In this document: one piece after another, positions 44,252-52,190 of the stretch
Layout of the letters: each line of letters begins with the position of its first letter
How positions within the stretch are numbered: position 1 is the first letter of the stretch
Origin: Actinacidiphila acididurans
Lineage (GTDB): Bacteria > Actinomycetota > Actinomycetes > Streptomycetales > Streptomycetaceae
DNA length: 64,000 nucleotides
Assembly: GCF_016918855.1 (NCBI RefSeq)
Contig: NZ_JADKYB010000019.1
Location: 1-64,000, forward strand
Reading direction: 5' to 3'
Made by a program: the position numbers and the translations under genes
The notes under the pieces: model-generated
Told to the model about the DNA's origin: nothing
What the model saw: only the letters and a program-made list of their open reading frames with translations
The model's database searches: none

Positions 44252-44288
44252 ATGACGTCATCCGGCGTCTTGGGGTGGGGTTGTCCCC
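44252..44288. promoter_or_regulatory. Operator-like elements upstream of the ABC remnant
   Basis: ATGACGTCAT (44252-44261) is a perfect 10-bp palindrome, followed by GGGGTTGTCCCC (44277-44288), a GGGG-N4-CCCC inverted repeat. The second resembles sites found before ABC exporter operons with NarL-type response regulators in actinobacteria. These are about 110-150 bases upstream of the truncated ATPase start. Confidence 0.4.
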
Positions 44289-44572
44289 ATCGTGCCCGGC
44301 AGGGCGGCACGGAGACCGGCCGCACCCCGACCCCGACCCCACCGCTGATCGGGACACAACGGACAAACGACCAGGCGTACGGTGTCCCACCCGTGCGGTT
44401 ACGTCCCCGGCGGCCCGCATGCCCCGTCTGTCCGGGAACGGGCGGCGATTGGAACGGCGGGCCCCGCGCTCCTTATGATCCGGGGTCCCGGACCGGTCAG
44501 TGGTCCGCGCACGCAACCGTGCACGACAAGGAGCGCACGGGATGTGGCGTGCGGAAGGCAAAGGGGAGGGTC

Positions 44573-47080
44573 ATGAGGGTGGGGCGGAACACCGCGGCGG
44601 CGCACCGGAGGAAACCCGGGGTGCGGACGTGGGTCGCGGCGGGGGCCGTGGTGGCGGCGGCGACCGGCGCGATCGTGGTGCTGTCGGGTACGCAGTCCGG
44701 GGTGGTCGCGGACGGCCTGGTCCCGACGTCGGTGCGGTCACTGGACCTGTCGGGGTCGGGCAGCCAGCGGGTGCTGCCCGAGCGCACCACCAAGCCGTTC
44801 AGCATGGTGGGGGTGACCTGGACCAACGCCCGCTCGGCGCTGCACGGCAGCGTGCAGGTGCGGACCCGGTCGGCGGCCACTGGCACCTGGACCGGCTGGG
44901 AGGCGATGGCGCCGTCCGACGAGATACCCGACCCGGCCGAGCGCGACCGGCACGGGGTGCGCGGCGGCATGTCGCCCATGTGGACCGGGCCGTCCGACGG
45001 CGTGCAGGTCCGCGTGGTGGCCGCACACGGCACGGCGGTGCTGCCGGCCGGCCTGACCGTCGACCTGGTGGACCCGGGCAAGCCGCGCGCCGCCGCGCCC
45101 GGTTCGGGCGTGGCCCTGGCCGGTTACGCGATGGACGCCACCGTTTCGCCCTCGCCGAGCGACACGCCGACCGACACCGGCGCCCCGACGGGTACGCCCA
45201 CCGCGACCGACGGCGCCACCCCCACGGACACCGCGACCGCGACGCCCACCGACACCGGTACGGCGACCACCGCGCCCCCGACCACGACGCCGAGCGCGAC
45301 CCCCACCGCCACACCGACCGGCACGGTCACGCCGACCGCCACGCCGACCACGACCACCCCCACGCCTACGCCCACCACGCCGTCGCCGACGAGCACCCCG
45401 TGGCCGTCCCAACTGCCCACGCTGGCACAGGCGTACCCGTCCTGCCCGGGCAGCACCGCCTCGCCCTCCCCGACCCCCGAGCCGCCGTCCCCGATGCCGG
45501 CCGCGACGACCGCGAAGATCGCGCCGCCGTCCGTGGTCACCCGGGCCGGCTGGGCCCAGGGGACCAACGTCGAGTGCCAGCGCGAGTCCGGCTACCCGGA
45601 CTACGGCACCGCGGTGAAGGTGGTGTTCGTCCACCACACCGACACCACCAACAACTACTCCTGCGCCGATTCCCCGGCGATCGTGCGCAGCATCCTGCTG
45701 GAGCACCTGCGTGAGAGCTGGCGGGACATCGGCTACAACTTCCTGGTCGACAAGTGCGGCACGATCTTCGAGGGCCGGTTCGGCGGCATGGCGCTGCCGG
45801 TGATCGGCGCGCAGACGTACGGCTTCAACACCAACAGCATGGGCATCGCGGCGATCGGCACGTACACCGACCTGTCCGGTGGCGACTCGACCGCGAGCAC
45901 CTTCACGGGCGCGGCGCCCACCAAGGCGATGGAGGGCGCGATCGCCCGGCTGGCCGCCTGGAAGCTGAGCATGAACGGCGAGAGCCCCACCGGCAGCGCC
46001 GTGCTCACCGAGGGCGCCAGTGACTCCCCTCCGTGGAAGTTCAACACCGCCTACACGCTCAACACGATCTCCGGGCACCGCAACGGCTTCGCCACCGACT
46101 GCCCGGGCAACCAGCTCTACAACGCGCTGCCGACCATTCGCTCCTACGCCGCCGGTCCGGTCACCGGGCTCGCGGTCACGAGTGTGACCGGCCCGTACGG
46201 CGCGCTGAAGTCGGGGACGTCCTACGCCACCGGCACCTCGGCGACCGTCCACTGGAGCACGACCACCCCGGCCGCGGTGATCTCCGGCTTCGACGTGATG
46301 GTGGACGGCAAGGCGGTCGCGCACGCGTCCGGCACCGCCACCTCGGCGACCGTGACCCTGGCCGGCGGCACCCACCAGGTGCAGGTGCGGGCCACCCACA
46401 TCACCGGTTCCACCACGCTGTCGGCGGCCGTGACCGACATCGCCGACATCACCAAGCCGACCTTCCCGGGCGCGCCGAACCTCGGGGTGCGCACCGGCGG
46501 CACGCTCAGCAGCACCGCGGTGCCGGTCACGATGACCTTCCGGGCCGCCGACAACACCGGCGTGCACGCGCTGGCGGCCACCTCGCCGGCCGCGGCGACG
46601 CTGTCCGCGACCGCCACGTCCTGGGCCACCAACGCCAAGCCGGCCACGACGCAGGTGTTCACGGTCAAGGCCACGGACCTCGCGGGCAACACGGCGACCG
46701 CCTCGGCCACCCGGACCACGAGCATCGTCCAGGAGACCTCCACCACCCGCACCGGCACCTGGACCCGCCGGGCGAGCAGCAGTTACCTGGGCGGCTACTC
46801 CTACAGTTCCGCGACCAAGAACGCGTCGATCACCTGGACCTTCACCGGCCGCTCGGTCGGCTGGATCGTCTCGCGCGCGTCCACCTCGGGCCAGGCGTAC
46901 GTGTACCTGGACGGCACCAAGGTGTCCACGGTGGACCTGAAGTCGTCGAGCACCCTGTACCGGCAGGCGATCTGGACCCACACCTGGTCCACCTCGGCCA
47001 AGCACACGCTGAAGATCGTGGTGGTCGGCACATCCGGCCGGCCCACGATCACCACGGACGGCATCGCCGTGCTCAACTGA
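44573..47080 (+). CDS. Secreted peptidoglycan recognition protein / N-acetylmuramoyl-L-alanine amidase
   Basis: An 835-aa exported amidase that cleaves the muramyl-peptide bond. The signal or anchor is about residues 16-40 (VRTWVAAGAVVAAATGAIVV). A beta-rich N-terminal region follows, then a long Thr/Pro-rich linker (about 190-300), then the PGRP/amidase_2 domain (about 325-520): VVFVHHTDTTNNY with zinc-ligand candidates H354/H355, ESWRDIGYNFLVDKCGTIFEGR, and ISGHRNGFATDCPGN with the second His and Cys ligands. The C-terminal third has two fibronectin-like/beta-sandwich domains ending in TIGDGIAVLN-like TITTDGIAVLN. GGGGAGGG precedes ATG 44573. Probably acts on the cell's own wall or on competitors. 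Confidence 0.92.
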   Translation: MRVGRNTAAAHRRKPGVRTWVAAGAVVAAATGAIVVLSGTQSGVVADGLVPTSVRSLDLSGSGSQRVLPERTTKPFSMVGVTWTNARSALHGSVQVRTRSAATGTWTGWEAMAPSDEIPDPAERDRHGVRGGMSPMWTGPSDGVQVRVVAAHGTAVLPAGLTVDLVDPGKPRAAAPGSGVALAGYAMDATVSPSPSDTPTDTGAPTGTPTATDGATPTDTATATPTDTGTATTAPPTTTPSATPTATPTGTVTPTATPTTTTPTPTPTTPSPTSTPWPSQLPTLAQAYPSCPGSTASPSPTPEPPSPMPAATTAKIAPPSVVTRAGWAQGTNVECQRESGYPDYGTAVKVVFVHHTDTTNNYSCADSPAIVRSILLEHLRESWRDIGYNFLVDKCGTIFEGRFGGMALPVIGAQTYGFNTNSMGIAAIGTYTDLSGGDSTASTFTGAAPTKAMEGAIARLAAWKLSMNGESPTGSAVLTEGASDSPPWKFNTAYTLNTISGHRNGFATDCPGNQLYNALPTIRSYAAGPVTGLAVTSVTGPYGALKSGTSYATGTSATVHWSTTTPAAVISGFDVMVDGKAVAHASGTATSATVTLAGGTHQVQVRATHITGSTTLSAAVTDIADITKPTFPGAPNLGVRTGGTLSSTAVPVTMTFRAADNTGVHALAATSPAAATLSATATSWATNAKPATTQVFTVKATDLAGNTATASATRTTSIVQETSTTRTGTWTRRASSSYLGGYSYSSATKNASITWTFTGRSVGWIVSRASTSGQAYVYLDGTKVSTVDLKSSSTLYRQAIWTHTWSTSAKHTLKIVVVGTSGRPTITTDGIAVLN

Positions 47081-47117
47081 CGACCGCCCAGGGCCCTTTC
47101 GGGGGCCGCCCGGCGCG

Positions 47118-47175
47118 CGCGACGGCCGCGGTCCCGGCCCCTGACCGGAGGGGGTACGGGGCCGCGGCCGTCGCG
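47118..47175 (+). terminator. Hairpin terminator after the amidase gene
   Basis: CGCGACGGCCGCGG at 47118-47131 pairs perfectly with CCGCGGCCGTCGCG at 47162-47175; the 30-base interior can form a smaller stem (CCGGCCCC/GGGG). 37 bases after the stop. Confidence 0.6.
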
Positions 47176-47279
47176 TCTTGACGGGGTGCCGGGTGCCGCT
47201 TAGGGTCCGTCCGTCCCGCCGATCGGAAAGTGCCGCGAAACCCCGCGGCGGCCGGGTGGGCCGGGTCGGGAGGTACGGC

Positions 47280-47939
47280 GTGACGACGGCGGCCGGTGGG
47301 GCGGCGGCGGACGCGAGCGGCGGGACCGGGCTCGGATCAGGGGGCGCGCGGGTGCTGGACCGGACCCGGCACGAGGGCCGCCGGCTGGCGCTGACCTTCG
47401 ACGACGGGCCCAACCCGGTGGACACCCCGCGGCTGCTGGCGGTGCTGCGCGAGCACCGGGTGCCGGCGGTGTTCTTCCTGTGGGGCGACCACGTGCGCGC
47501 CCACCCGGAGATCGTGCGCGCGATCGTGGCCGACGGGCACACCCTGGGCAATCACTCGATGCAGCACGACGACATGAGCGACTGGCCGGCGGAGCGGATC
47601 CGCGCCGACCTGGCCGCGACCAACGAGGTGATCCGGGCGGCCGTCCCGGACGTACCGATCCCGTACTTCCGCGCCCCTTACGGCGGGTGGGGCCGCTCGC
47701 CGCAGGTGGCCGCGGAGCTGGGCATGCGGTCGCTCGGCTGGCAACTGGCGGTCACCGACTGGGAGCCGCCGGGCACGCCGGAACTCGTGCGCCGGCTCGC
47801 GGAGGGCGCGCGGCCGGGCGCGGTGGTGCTGCTGCACGACGGCGGCGGCGACCGCAGTCAGACGGTGGCCGCCGTCGAGCGTTTCGTCCCGGACTTCGCC
47901 GCGCGCGGCTGGTCCTTCGACGAGCCGGAGCGCGGCTGA
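47280..47939 (+). CDS. Polysaccharide deacetylase (NodB domain)
   Basis: A 219-aa CE4-family deacetylase that removes acetyl groups from chitin-like or peptidoglycan sugars. TFDDGPNP (about residues 37-44) has the catalytic and metal Asp, and GNHSMQHDDM has the H-x4-H metal pair. RAPYGG is motif 3 and LLHDGGG contains the C-terminal catalytic His. GTG 47280 with GGGAGG 6 bases upstream was chosen. No clear signal peptide remains with this start, so it may be cytoplasmic or use a longer N-terminus from 47178. Confidence 0.9.
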   Translation: MTTAAGGAAADASGGTGLGSGGARVLDRTRHEGRRLALTFDDGPNPVDTPRLLAVLREHRVPAVFFLWGDHVRAHPEIVRAIVADGHTLGNHSMQHDDMSDWPAERIRADLAATNEVIRAAVPDVPIPYFRAPYGGWGRSPQVAAELGMRSLGWQLAVTDWEPPGTPELVRRLAEGARPGAVVLLHDGGGDRSQTVAAVERFVPDFAARGWSFDEPERG

Positions 47940-47956
47940 TTCACAAGGGAAGTCCC

Positions 47957-48973
47957 TCACGCGGGCGGCGGCGCGGTGCTCTTGCGCAGCACCAGGCTGA
48001 TGGCCAGTTCCATCCGCGTGGTGGTGTTCACCCCGGCGTGCAGCCGCAGCAGCATCTCCGAGGCCGCCTCCGCCATTTTGCGCAGCGGCTGGTGGACGGT
48101 CGTCAGGGCCGGGCGGGACCATTTGGCCACGGCGACGTCGTCGTAACCGACCACCGACAGGTCGTGCGGGGTGCGCAGGCCGAGTGCGCTCGCCGCCTCC
48201 AGCACGCCGATGGCCTGAAGGTCGCTGCCGGCGAAGACGGCAGTGGGCCGGTCGGAGCGGCTCAGCATGCTCATCGCCCGCTCGTAGCCGCCCTCGACGT
48301 GGAAGTCGCCGTACGCCACGAGCGTCGGGTCGGTCTCCAGCCCGGCGGTGGCCATGGCGGAGCGGAAGCCGTCCAGCCGGGCGAGCGAGCACATCATGTC
48401 CTCGGGGCCGGTGATGATGCCGATCCGGCGGTGGCCGCACTCGATGAGGTGCCGGGTGGCGGCCAGTCCGCCGGACCAGTTGGCCGAGCCGACCGAGGGC
48501 ACGTCCGGCTCGGGGTCACCGGCCGGATCGATGATCACGAACGGGATGGACCGCGATCTGAGCTGCTGCTTGTACTCCTTGGGCAGCGTGGAGAACACCA
48601 GGATCACGCCCAGCGGCCGGCGGCGCAGCACGCCCTCGATCCACTCCGGGCCGGGGGCGTGCCGGGTGCCGCTCTGGGTGAGCACCACGCCGGCGCCGTG
48701 GTCCTTGGCGATCTTCTCCACGCCGAGGATGAGTTCCATGGCCCAGATCGCGTCGAGTTCGTGGAAGACGATCTCGATCAGCGGGGCCTCGGGCGCCGAT
48801 CGCGCGGTACGGCGGTAGCCGTGGGCCTCCAGCAGCCGTTCGACCTTGCGCCGGGTGGGGGCCGATACGTCCTGTCGGCCGTTGAGCACCTTCGAAACTG
48901 TCGGCACTGAGACACCAGCAGTTTCGGCGATCTGCGCCAGGGTCACCTTGCCCGGTCGTTCCTCAGCATCCAT
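47957..48973 (-). CDS. bxlR: LacI family repressor (BxlR-like)
   Basis: A 338-aa LacI/GalR regulator. The HTH is at residues 9-32 (VTLAQIAETAGVSVPTVSKV) followed by the hinge helix LNGRQDVSAPTRRKVERLLEAHGY, and the sugar-binding domain covers residues about 64-335 (GVLRRRPLGVILVFS, GSANWSGGLAATRHLIECGHRRIG, SDLQAIGVLEAA, VVGYDDVAVA). It is divergent from a sugar ABC lipoprotein gene whose promoter carries LacI-type operators, the arrangement of the bxlR-bxlEFGA locus of Streptomyces (xylobiose uptake). The inducer is therefore probably a xylo-oligosaccharide, by analogy. Confidence 0.9.
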   Translation of the reverse strand: MDAEERPGKVTLAQIAETAGVSVPTVSKVLNGRQDVSAPTRRKVERLLEAHGYRRTARSAPEAPLIEIVFHELDAIWAMELILGVEKIAKDHGAGVVLTQSGTRHAPGPEWIEGVLRRRPLGVILVFSTLPKEYKQQLRSRSIPFVIIDPAGDPEPDVPSVGSANWSGGLAATRHLIECGHRRIGIITGPEDMMCSLARLDGFRSAMATAGLETDPTLVAYGDFHVEGGYERAMSMLSRSDRPTAVFAGSDLQAIGVLEAASALGLRTPHDLSVVGYDDVAVAKWSRPALTTVHQPLRKMAEAASEMLLRLHAGVNTTTRMELAISLVLRKSTAPPPA

Positions 48974-49031
48974 GAGCCCGCAGCGTACGGCACATCTCCA
49001 GGTAACGCTTCAATAACCCGGGACCCGAGGG

Positions 49032-49103
49032 TTGACCGCTCACCGGGCGCAGCCTAGCGTCACAGCGCGCAGCAAATTTCGGCGACGTTGCCGAAACTTT
49101 TCG
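49032..49103 (+). promoter_or_regulatory. bxlE promoter and operators
   Basis: TTGACC (49032-49037), 17 bases, TAGCGT (49055-49060) is a good sigma-70-type promoter. Downstream is TTTCGGC-GACGTT-GCCGAAA (49077-49096), a 7-bp inverted repeat around a central CG, overlapped by CGAAA-CT-TTTCG (49092-49103). Both match LacI-family operator form, and CGAA-TTCG repeats are known in Streptomyces xylanase/xylosidase promoters. The AAAGG ribosome site lies just after. Confidence 0.7.
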
Positions 49104-49115
49104 AAAGGCTGGACG

Positions 49116-50417
49116 ATGAAGAAGCGCGCAATGCTCTCTCGCGCCGCGGCCGGCGGTGTGACGCTCGCACTCGGGCTGACGCTGGCCGCCTGCGGTGGCA
49201 GCTCCTCCGGCGGCAACGGCTCCGGTACGTTCCACGTTCTCGTCTACGGGGACGCGACCAACAAGGTGGAGAAGCAGATCGTCGACACCTTCAACAAGAC
49301 CTCGAAGGTGAAGGCAGTCCTGGACACCATCCCCGGTGCGGACTACCAGCAGAAGCTGCAGACGATCATCAACACCAAGCAGGCCCCGGACGTCTTCTTC
49401 AACTGGGGCGGCGGCAGCATCCAGCCCTTCGTGAAGGCCGGGCTGCTCCAGCCGCTGGACGGCATGATCGCCAAGGACCCCGCGCTGAAGAGCGACTTCC
49501 TGCCCTCGGTGTTCAACGGGGCGGTCATCGACGGCAAGCCCTACGGCGTGCCGATGCGCGGCACCCAGCCGGTGCTGCTGTTCAACAACGCACAGGTCCT
49601 CAAGGACGCCGGCCTGACCCCGCCCAAGACCTGGGACGACCTGCTCAGCGACGTCAAGGTGCTCAAGGACAAGGGCAAGACCCCGATCGCGCTGGGCGGC
49701 GGCGACCAGTGGCCGACCCTGATGTGGTTCGAGTACCTCTACGACCGCATCGCCGGCCCGGACCTGTTCCAGAAGGCCATGAGCGGCGACAAGAGCGCCT
49801 GGGACAGCCCCGACAGCCGCAAGGCGCTGTCGATGCTCAAGCAGCTCGTCGACGCCGGCGCCTTCGGCAAGAACTTCGACTCGGTGAAGTACACCGACGG
49901 CGGCTCGGTGGCCCTGGTCGCCACGGGCAAGGCCGGCTTCGAGCTGATGGGCTCCTGGTACTACTCGCAGCAGCAGCAGGACCACCCCGACTTCGCCAAG
50001 TCGGGCCTGGGCTACAGCACCTTCCCGACCGTCGACGGCGGCAAGGGCGACCCGCAGGACATCGCCGGCAACACCAACAACTACTACTCGGTGATGAAGA
50101 AGGCGAAGAACCAGGACGCGATCGCGCAGTTCCTGAAGCTGATGTACAGCGACGAGTTCGTCAAGGCGCAGATGGCGATCGGGAACCTGCCGACCACCAC
50201 CAACACCGAGCAGTTCCTGAGCACTTCGGCCAGCCCCGCGTACTCGCAGTTCCAGTACAACCTGGTCAAGTCCGCGCCGTCGTTCCAGCTCTCGTGGGAC
50301 CAGGCGTACCCGCCCTCGGCGATCACCCCCATCCACCAGGCCGTCCAGGAGTTCTTCGACGGCCAGCTCGACGCCGACGGCTTCATCAAGGCCATGCAGG
50401 CCCTGCCGACGTCCTGA
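49116..50417 (+). CDS. bxlE: ABC transporter sugar-binding lipoprotein (BxlE-like)
   Basis: A 433-aa extracellular solute-binding protein of cluster 1 (family 1/13). A lipoprotein signal is clear: MKKRAMLSRAAAGGVTLALG then the lipobox LAAC with the lipidated Cys at residue 29, followed by a Gly/Ser linker. The mature part has typical features: DVFFNWGGGSIQPFVKAGLLQPLDG, GVPMRGTQPVLLFNN and WDDLLSDVKVLKDKGKTPIALGGGDQWPTL. First gene of the bxl-type operon; xylobiose or longer xylo-oligosaccharides are the likely ligand by context. Confidence 0.92.
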   Translation: MKKRAMLSRAAAGGVTLALGLTLAACGGSSSGGNGSGTFHVLVYGDATNKVEKQIVDTFNKTSKVKAVLDTIPGADYQQKLQTIINTKQAPDVFFNWGGGSIQPFVKAGLLQPLDGMIAKDPALKSDFLPSVFNGAVIDGKPYGVPMRGTQPVLLFNNAQVLKDAGLTPPKTWDDLLSDVKVLKDKGKTPIALGGGDQWPTLMWFEYLYDRIAGPDLFQKAMSGDKSAWDSPDSRKALSMLKQLVDAGAFGKNFDSVKYTDGGSVALVATGKAGFELMGSWYYSQQQQDHPDFAKSGLGYSTFPTVDGGKGDPQDIAGNTNNYYSVMKKAKNQDAIAQFLKLMYSDEFVKAQMAIGNLPTTTNTEQFLSTSASPAYSQFQYNLVKSAPSFQLSWDQAYPPSAITPIHQAVQEFFDGQLDADGFIKAMQALPTS

Positions 50418-50433
50418 CCCGGGAATCCCACAC

Positions 50434-51372
50434 ATGACCACCACCACCCAGAGGGTGGCCGGGCGCTGGACGGTCAACCGGTCCGCCGGCCGGTCCAGCG
50501 CCGCGGTGATCCGCCCAGGCTTCGCCTGGGCGGTTCCCGCCACCTTGTTCTTCGTCCTGTTCGCCGTCGTCCCGCTGGTCCTGGTCGCGGTCCTGTCCTT
50601 CACGTCGTGGAACGGCCTGGGATCGCCGCAGTGGACCGGCATGGCCAACTGGAACGCCCTGATCCACGACCACACGATGATCCAGAGCCTGTGGCTCAGC
50701 CTGCTGATCACCGTGCTCGGCGTGGTGGTCCAGACGCCGCTGAGCCTGCTGCTGGGCGTGTGGGCGGCCGGGCGCCAGCGCAACCGCGCGGTGCTCTCGG
50801 CGGTCTACTTCATCCCGCTGCTGCTGTCGGCGACCGCGATCTCCGTGCTGTGGCGGGCGCTGCTCGACCCGAACTTCGGGGTGCCCGCGCAGGCCCACTG
50901 GCTGTTCGGCAACGGCAACCTGCTGGGCATGCAGTCCGGCGCGATCGGCGTCCTGGTCTTCGTCGGCGCCTGGCAGTACACCCCGTTCCACACCCTGATC
51001 TACCAGGGCGCCGCCCGCGCCATCCCGCAGGTGCTCTACCAGGCCGCGGAGATGGACGGCGCCGGCACCATCCGGCAGTTCTGGCACATCACCCTGCCGC
51101 AGCTGCGCAACACCATGATCACCTCGATGATCCTGATGGTGGTCGGCGGCCTGACCACGTTCGACACCGTGCTGATCCTGACCCAGGGCGGCCCGGGCAC
51201 CGACACCACCATCAGCGCGTACTACATGTACCAAAAGGCGTTCAAGGGCTTCGACTTCGGCGGCGGTTCGGCCATCGCCCTGGTGCTGGTGGTCATCGCC
51301 ACGATCATCTCGCTGATCGTCGTGCGCGTGTCGGGCTACGACAAGATGCGCAGCTCCGCGGAAGGCCTGTGA
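50434..51372 (+). CDS. bxlF: ABC transporter permease, MalF type (BxlF-like)
   Basis: A 312-aa inner membrane permease with six helices. The cytoplasmic EAA loop that meets the ATPase is QAAEMDGAGTIRQFWHITLPQL, about residues 204-225. ATG 50434 is 16 bases after the lipoprotein gene. Its stop overlaps the next ATG by one base. No ATPase gene is present in the operon, which fits Streptomyces sugar importers that share the MsiK ATPase encoded elsewhere. Confidence 0.92.
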   Translation: MTTTTQRVAGRWTVNRSAGRSSAAVIRPGFAWAVPATLFFVLFAVVPLVLVAVLSFTSWNGLGSPQWTGMANWNALIHDHTMIQSLWLSLLITVLGVVVQTPLSLLLGVWAAGRQRNRAVLSAVYFIPLLLSATAISVLWRALLDPNFGVPAQAHWLFGNGNLLGMQSGAIGVLVFVGAWQYTPFHTLIYQGAARAIPQVLYQAAEMDGAGTIRQFWHITLPQLRNTMITSMILMVVGGLTTFDTVLILTQGGPGTDTTISAYYMYQKAFKGFDFGGGSAIALVLVVIATIISLIVVRVSGYDKMRSSAEGL

Positions 51373-52190
51373 TGAAGCGCCGTCCCAATTACCTGGCCGG
51401 GTTCGCCTCCCTCGTCTGGCTGTTCCTCATCGGCCTGCCGCTGTACGTGATGCTGGCCGCCACGCTGCGCACCCGCACCGACTACTCGGACGGCGGCCCG
51501 CTGTCCTTCCCCAAGCACTGGACGCTGAAGAACTACACCCAGGACTTCTCCAACGGTTTCGGGCAGTACTTCCTCAACACGATGTGGGTCACCCTCGCGG
51601 TGGTCGTCATCGTGCTGCTGCTGGTGCCGCCGCTGTCGTACGCGATCGTGCGCAGCAAGGGCCGGCTGACCTCCGGCGTCTTCCGGCTGTTCCTGATCGG
51701 CCTGGCCATCCCCGCGCAGGCGGTGATCGTGCCGATGTTCTACGTCATCAGCAAGGCCGGCCTGTACGACAACCTCATCGGCGTGATCCTGCCGACCGCG
51801 GCGTTCTCGCTGCCGGTGTGCACGCTGATCCTGTCCGGCGTGATGCGCGACATCACCAGCGACCTCTACGAGGCCATGGCGATGGACGGCGCGCCGCCGT
51901 GGCGGGTGTTCTTCCAGCTGGTGCTCCCGCTGTCCAGGGGCGGCCTGTCCACGATCATGGTCTTCTCCGCCCTCCAGGCGTGGAACGGCTTCCTCTTCCC
52001 GCTGGTGCTGACCCAGTCGGACTCCTCCAAGGTCATCACCTTGGGCCTCTACAACTTCCAGACCGAGCACGGCGTCGACATCCCGGGCCTGCTGGCCGCG
52101 GTGGTGCTGTCGATGCTGCCCATCTTCATCGTCTACCTGTTCGCCCGCCGGGCCCTGGTCCAGGGGCTCATGGGCGTCGGAGGAAAGTGA
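51372..52190 (+). CDS. bxlG: ABC transporter permease, MalG type (BxlG-like)
   Basis: A 272-aa permease with six helices. The EAA loop is YEAMAMDGAPPWRVFFQLVL, about residues 163-182, and the C-terminus ends in the usual ARRALVQGLMGVGGK. Start ATG 51372 overlaps the bxlF stop (TGATG) and its own stop overlaps the GH3 start (GTGA), so uptake and hydrolysis are translationally coupled. Confidence 0.92.
   Translation: MKRRPNYLAGFASLVWLFLIGLPLYVMLAATLRTRTDYSDGGPLSFPKHWTLKNYTQDFSNGFGQYFLNTMWVTLAVVVIVLLLVPPLSYAIVRSKGRLTSGVFRLFLIGLAIPAQAVIVPMFYVISKAGLYDNLIGVILPTAAFSLPVCTLILSGVMRDITSDLYEAMAMDGAPPWRVFFQLVLPLSRGGLSTIMVFSALQAWNGFLFPLVLTQSDSSKVITLGLYNFQTEHGVDIPGLLAAVVLSMLPIFIVYLFARRALVQGLMGVGGK

Noticed and set aside
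45150-45510. Repeated ACC/CCG codons that could be read as a minisatellite
   Set aside because: They encode the Thr/Pro-rich linker of the secreted amidase, an ordinary protein feature.
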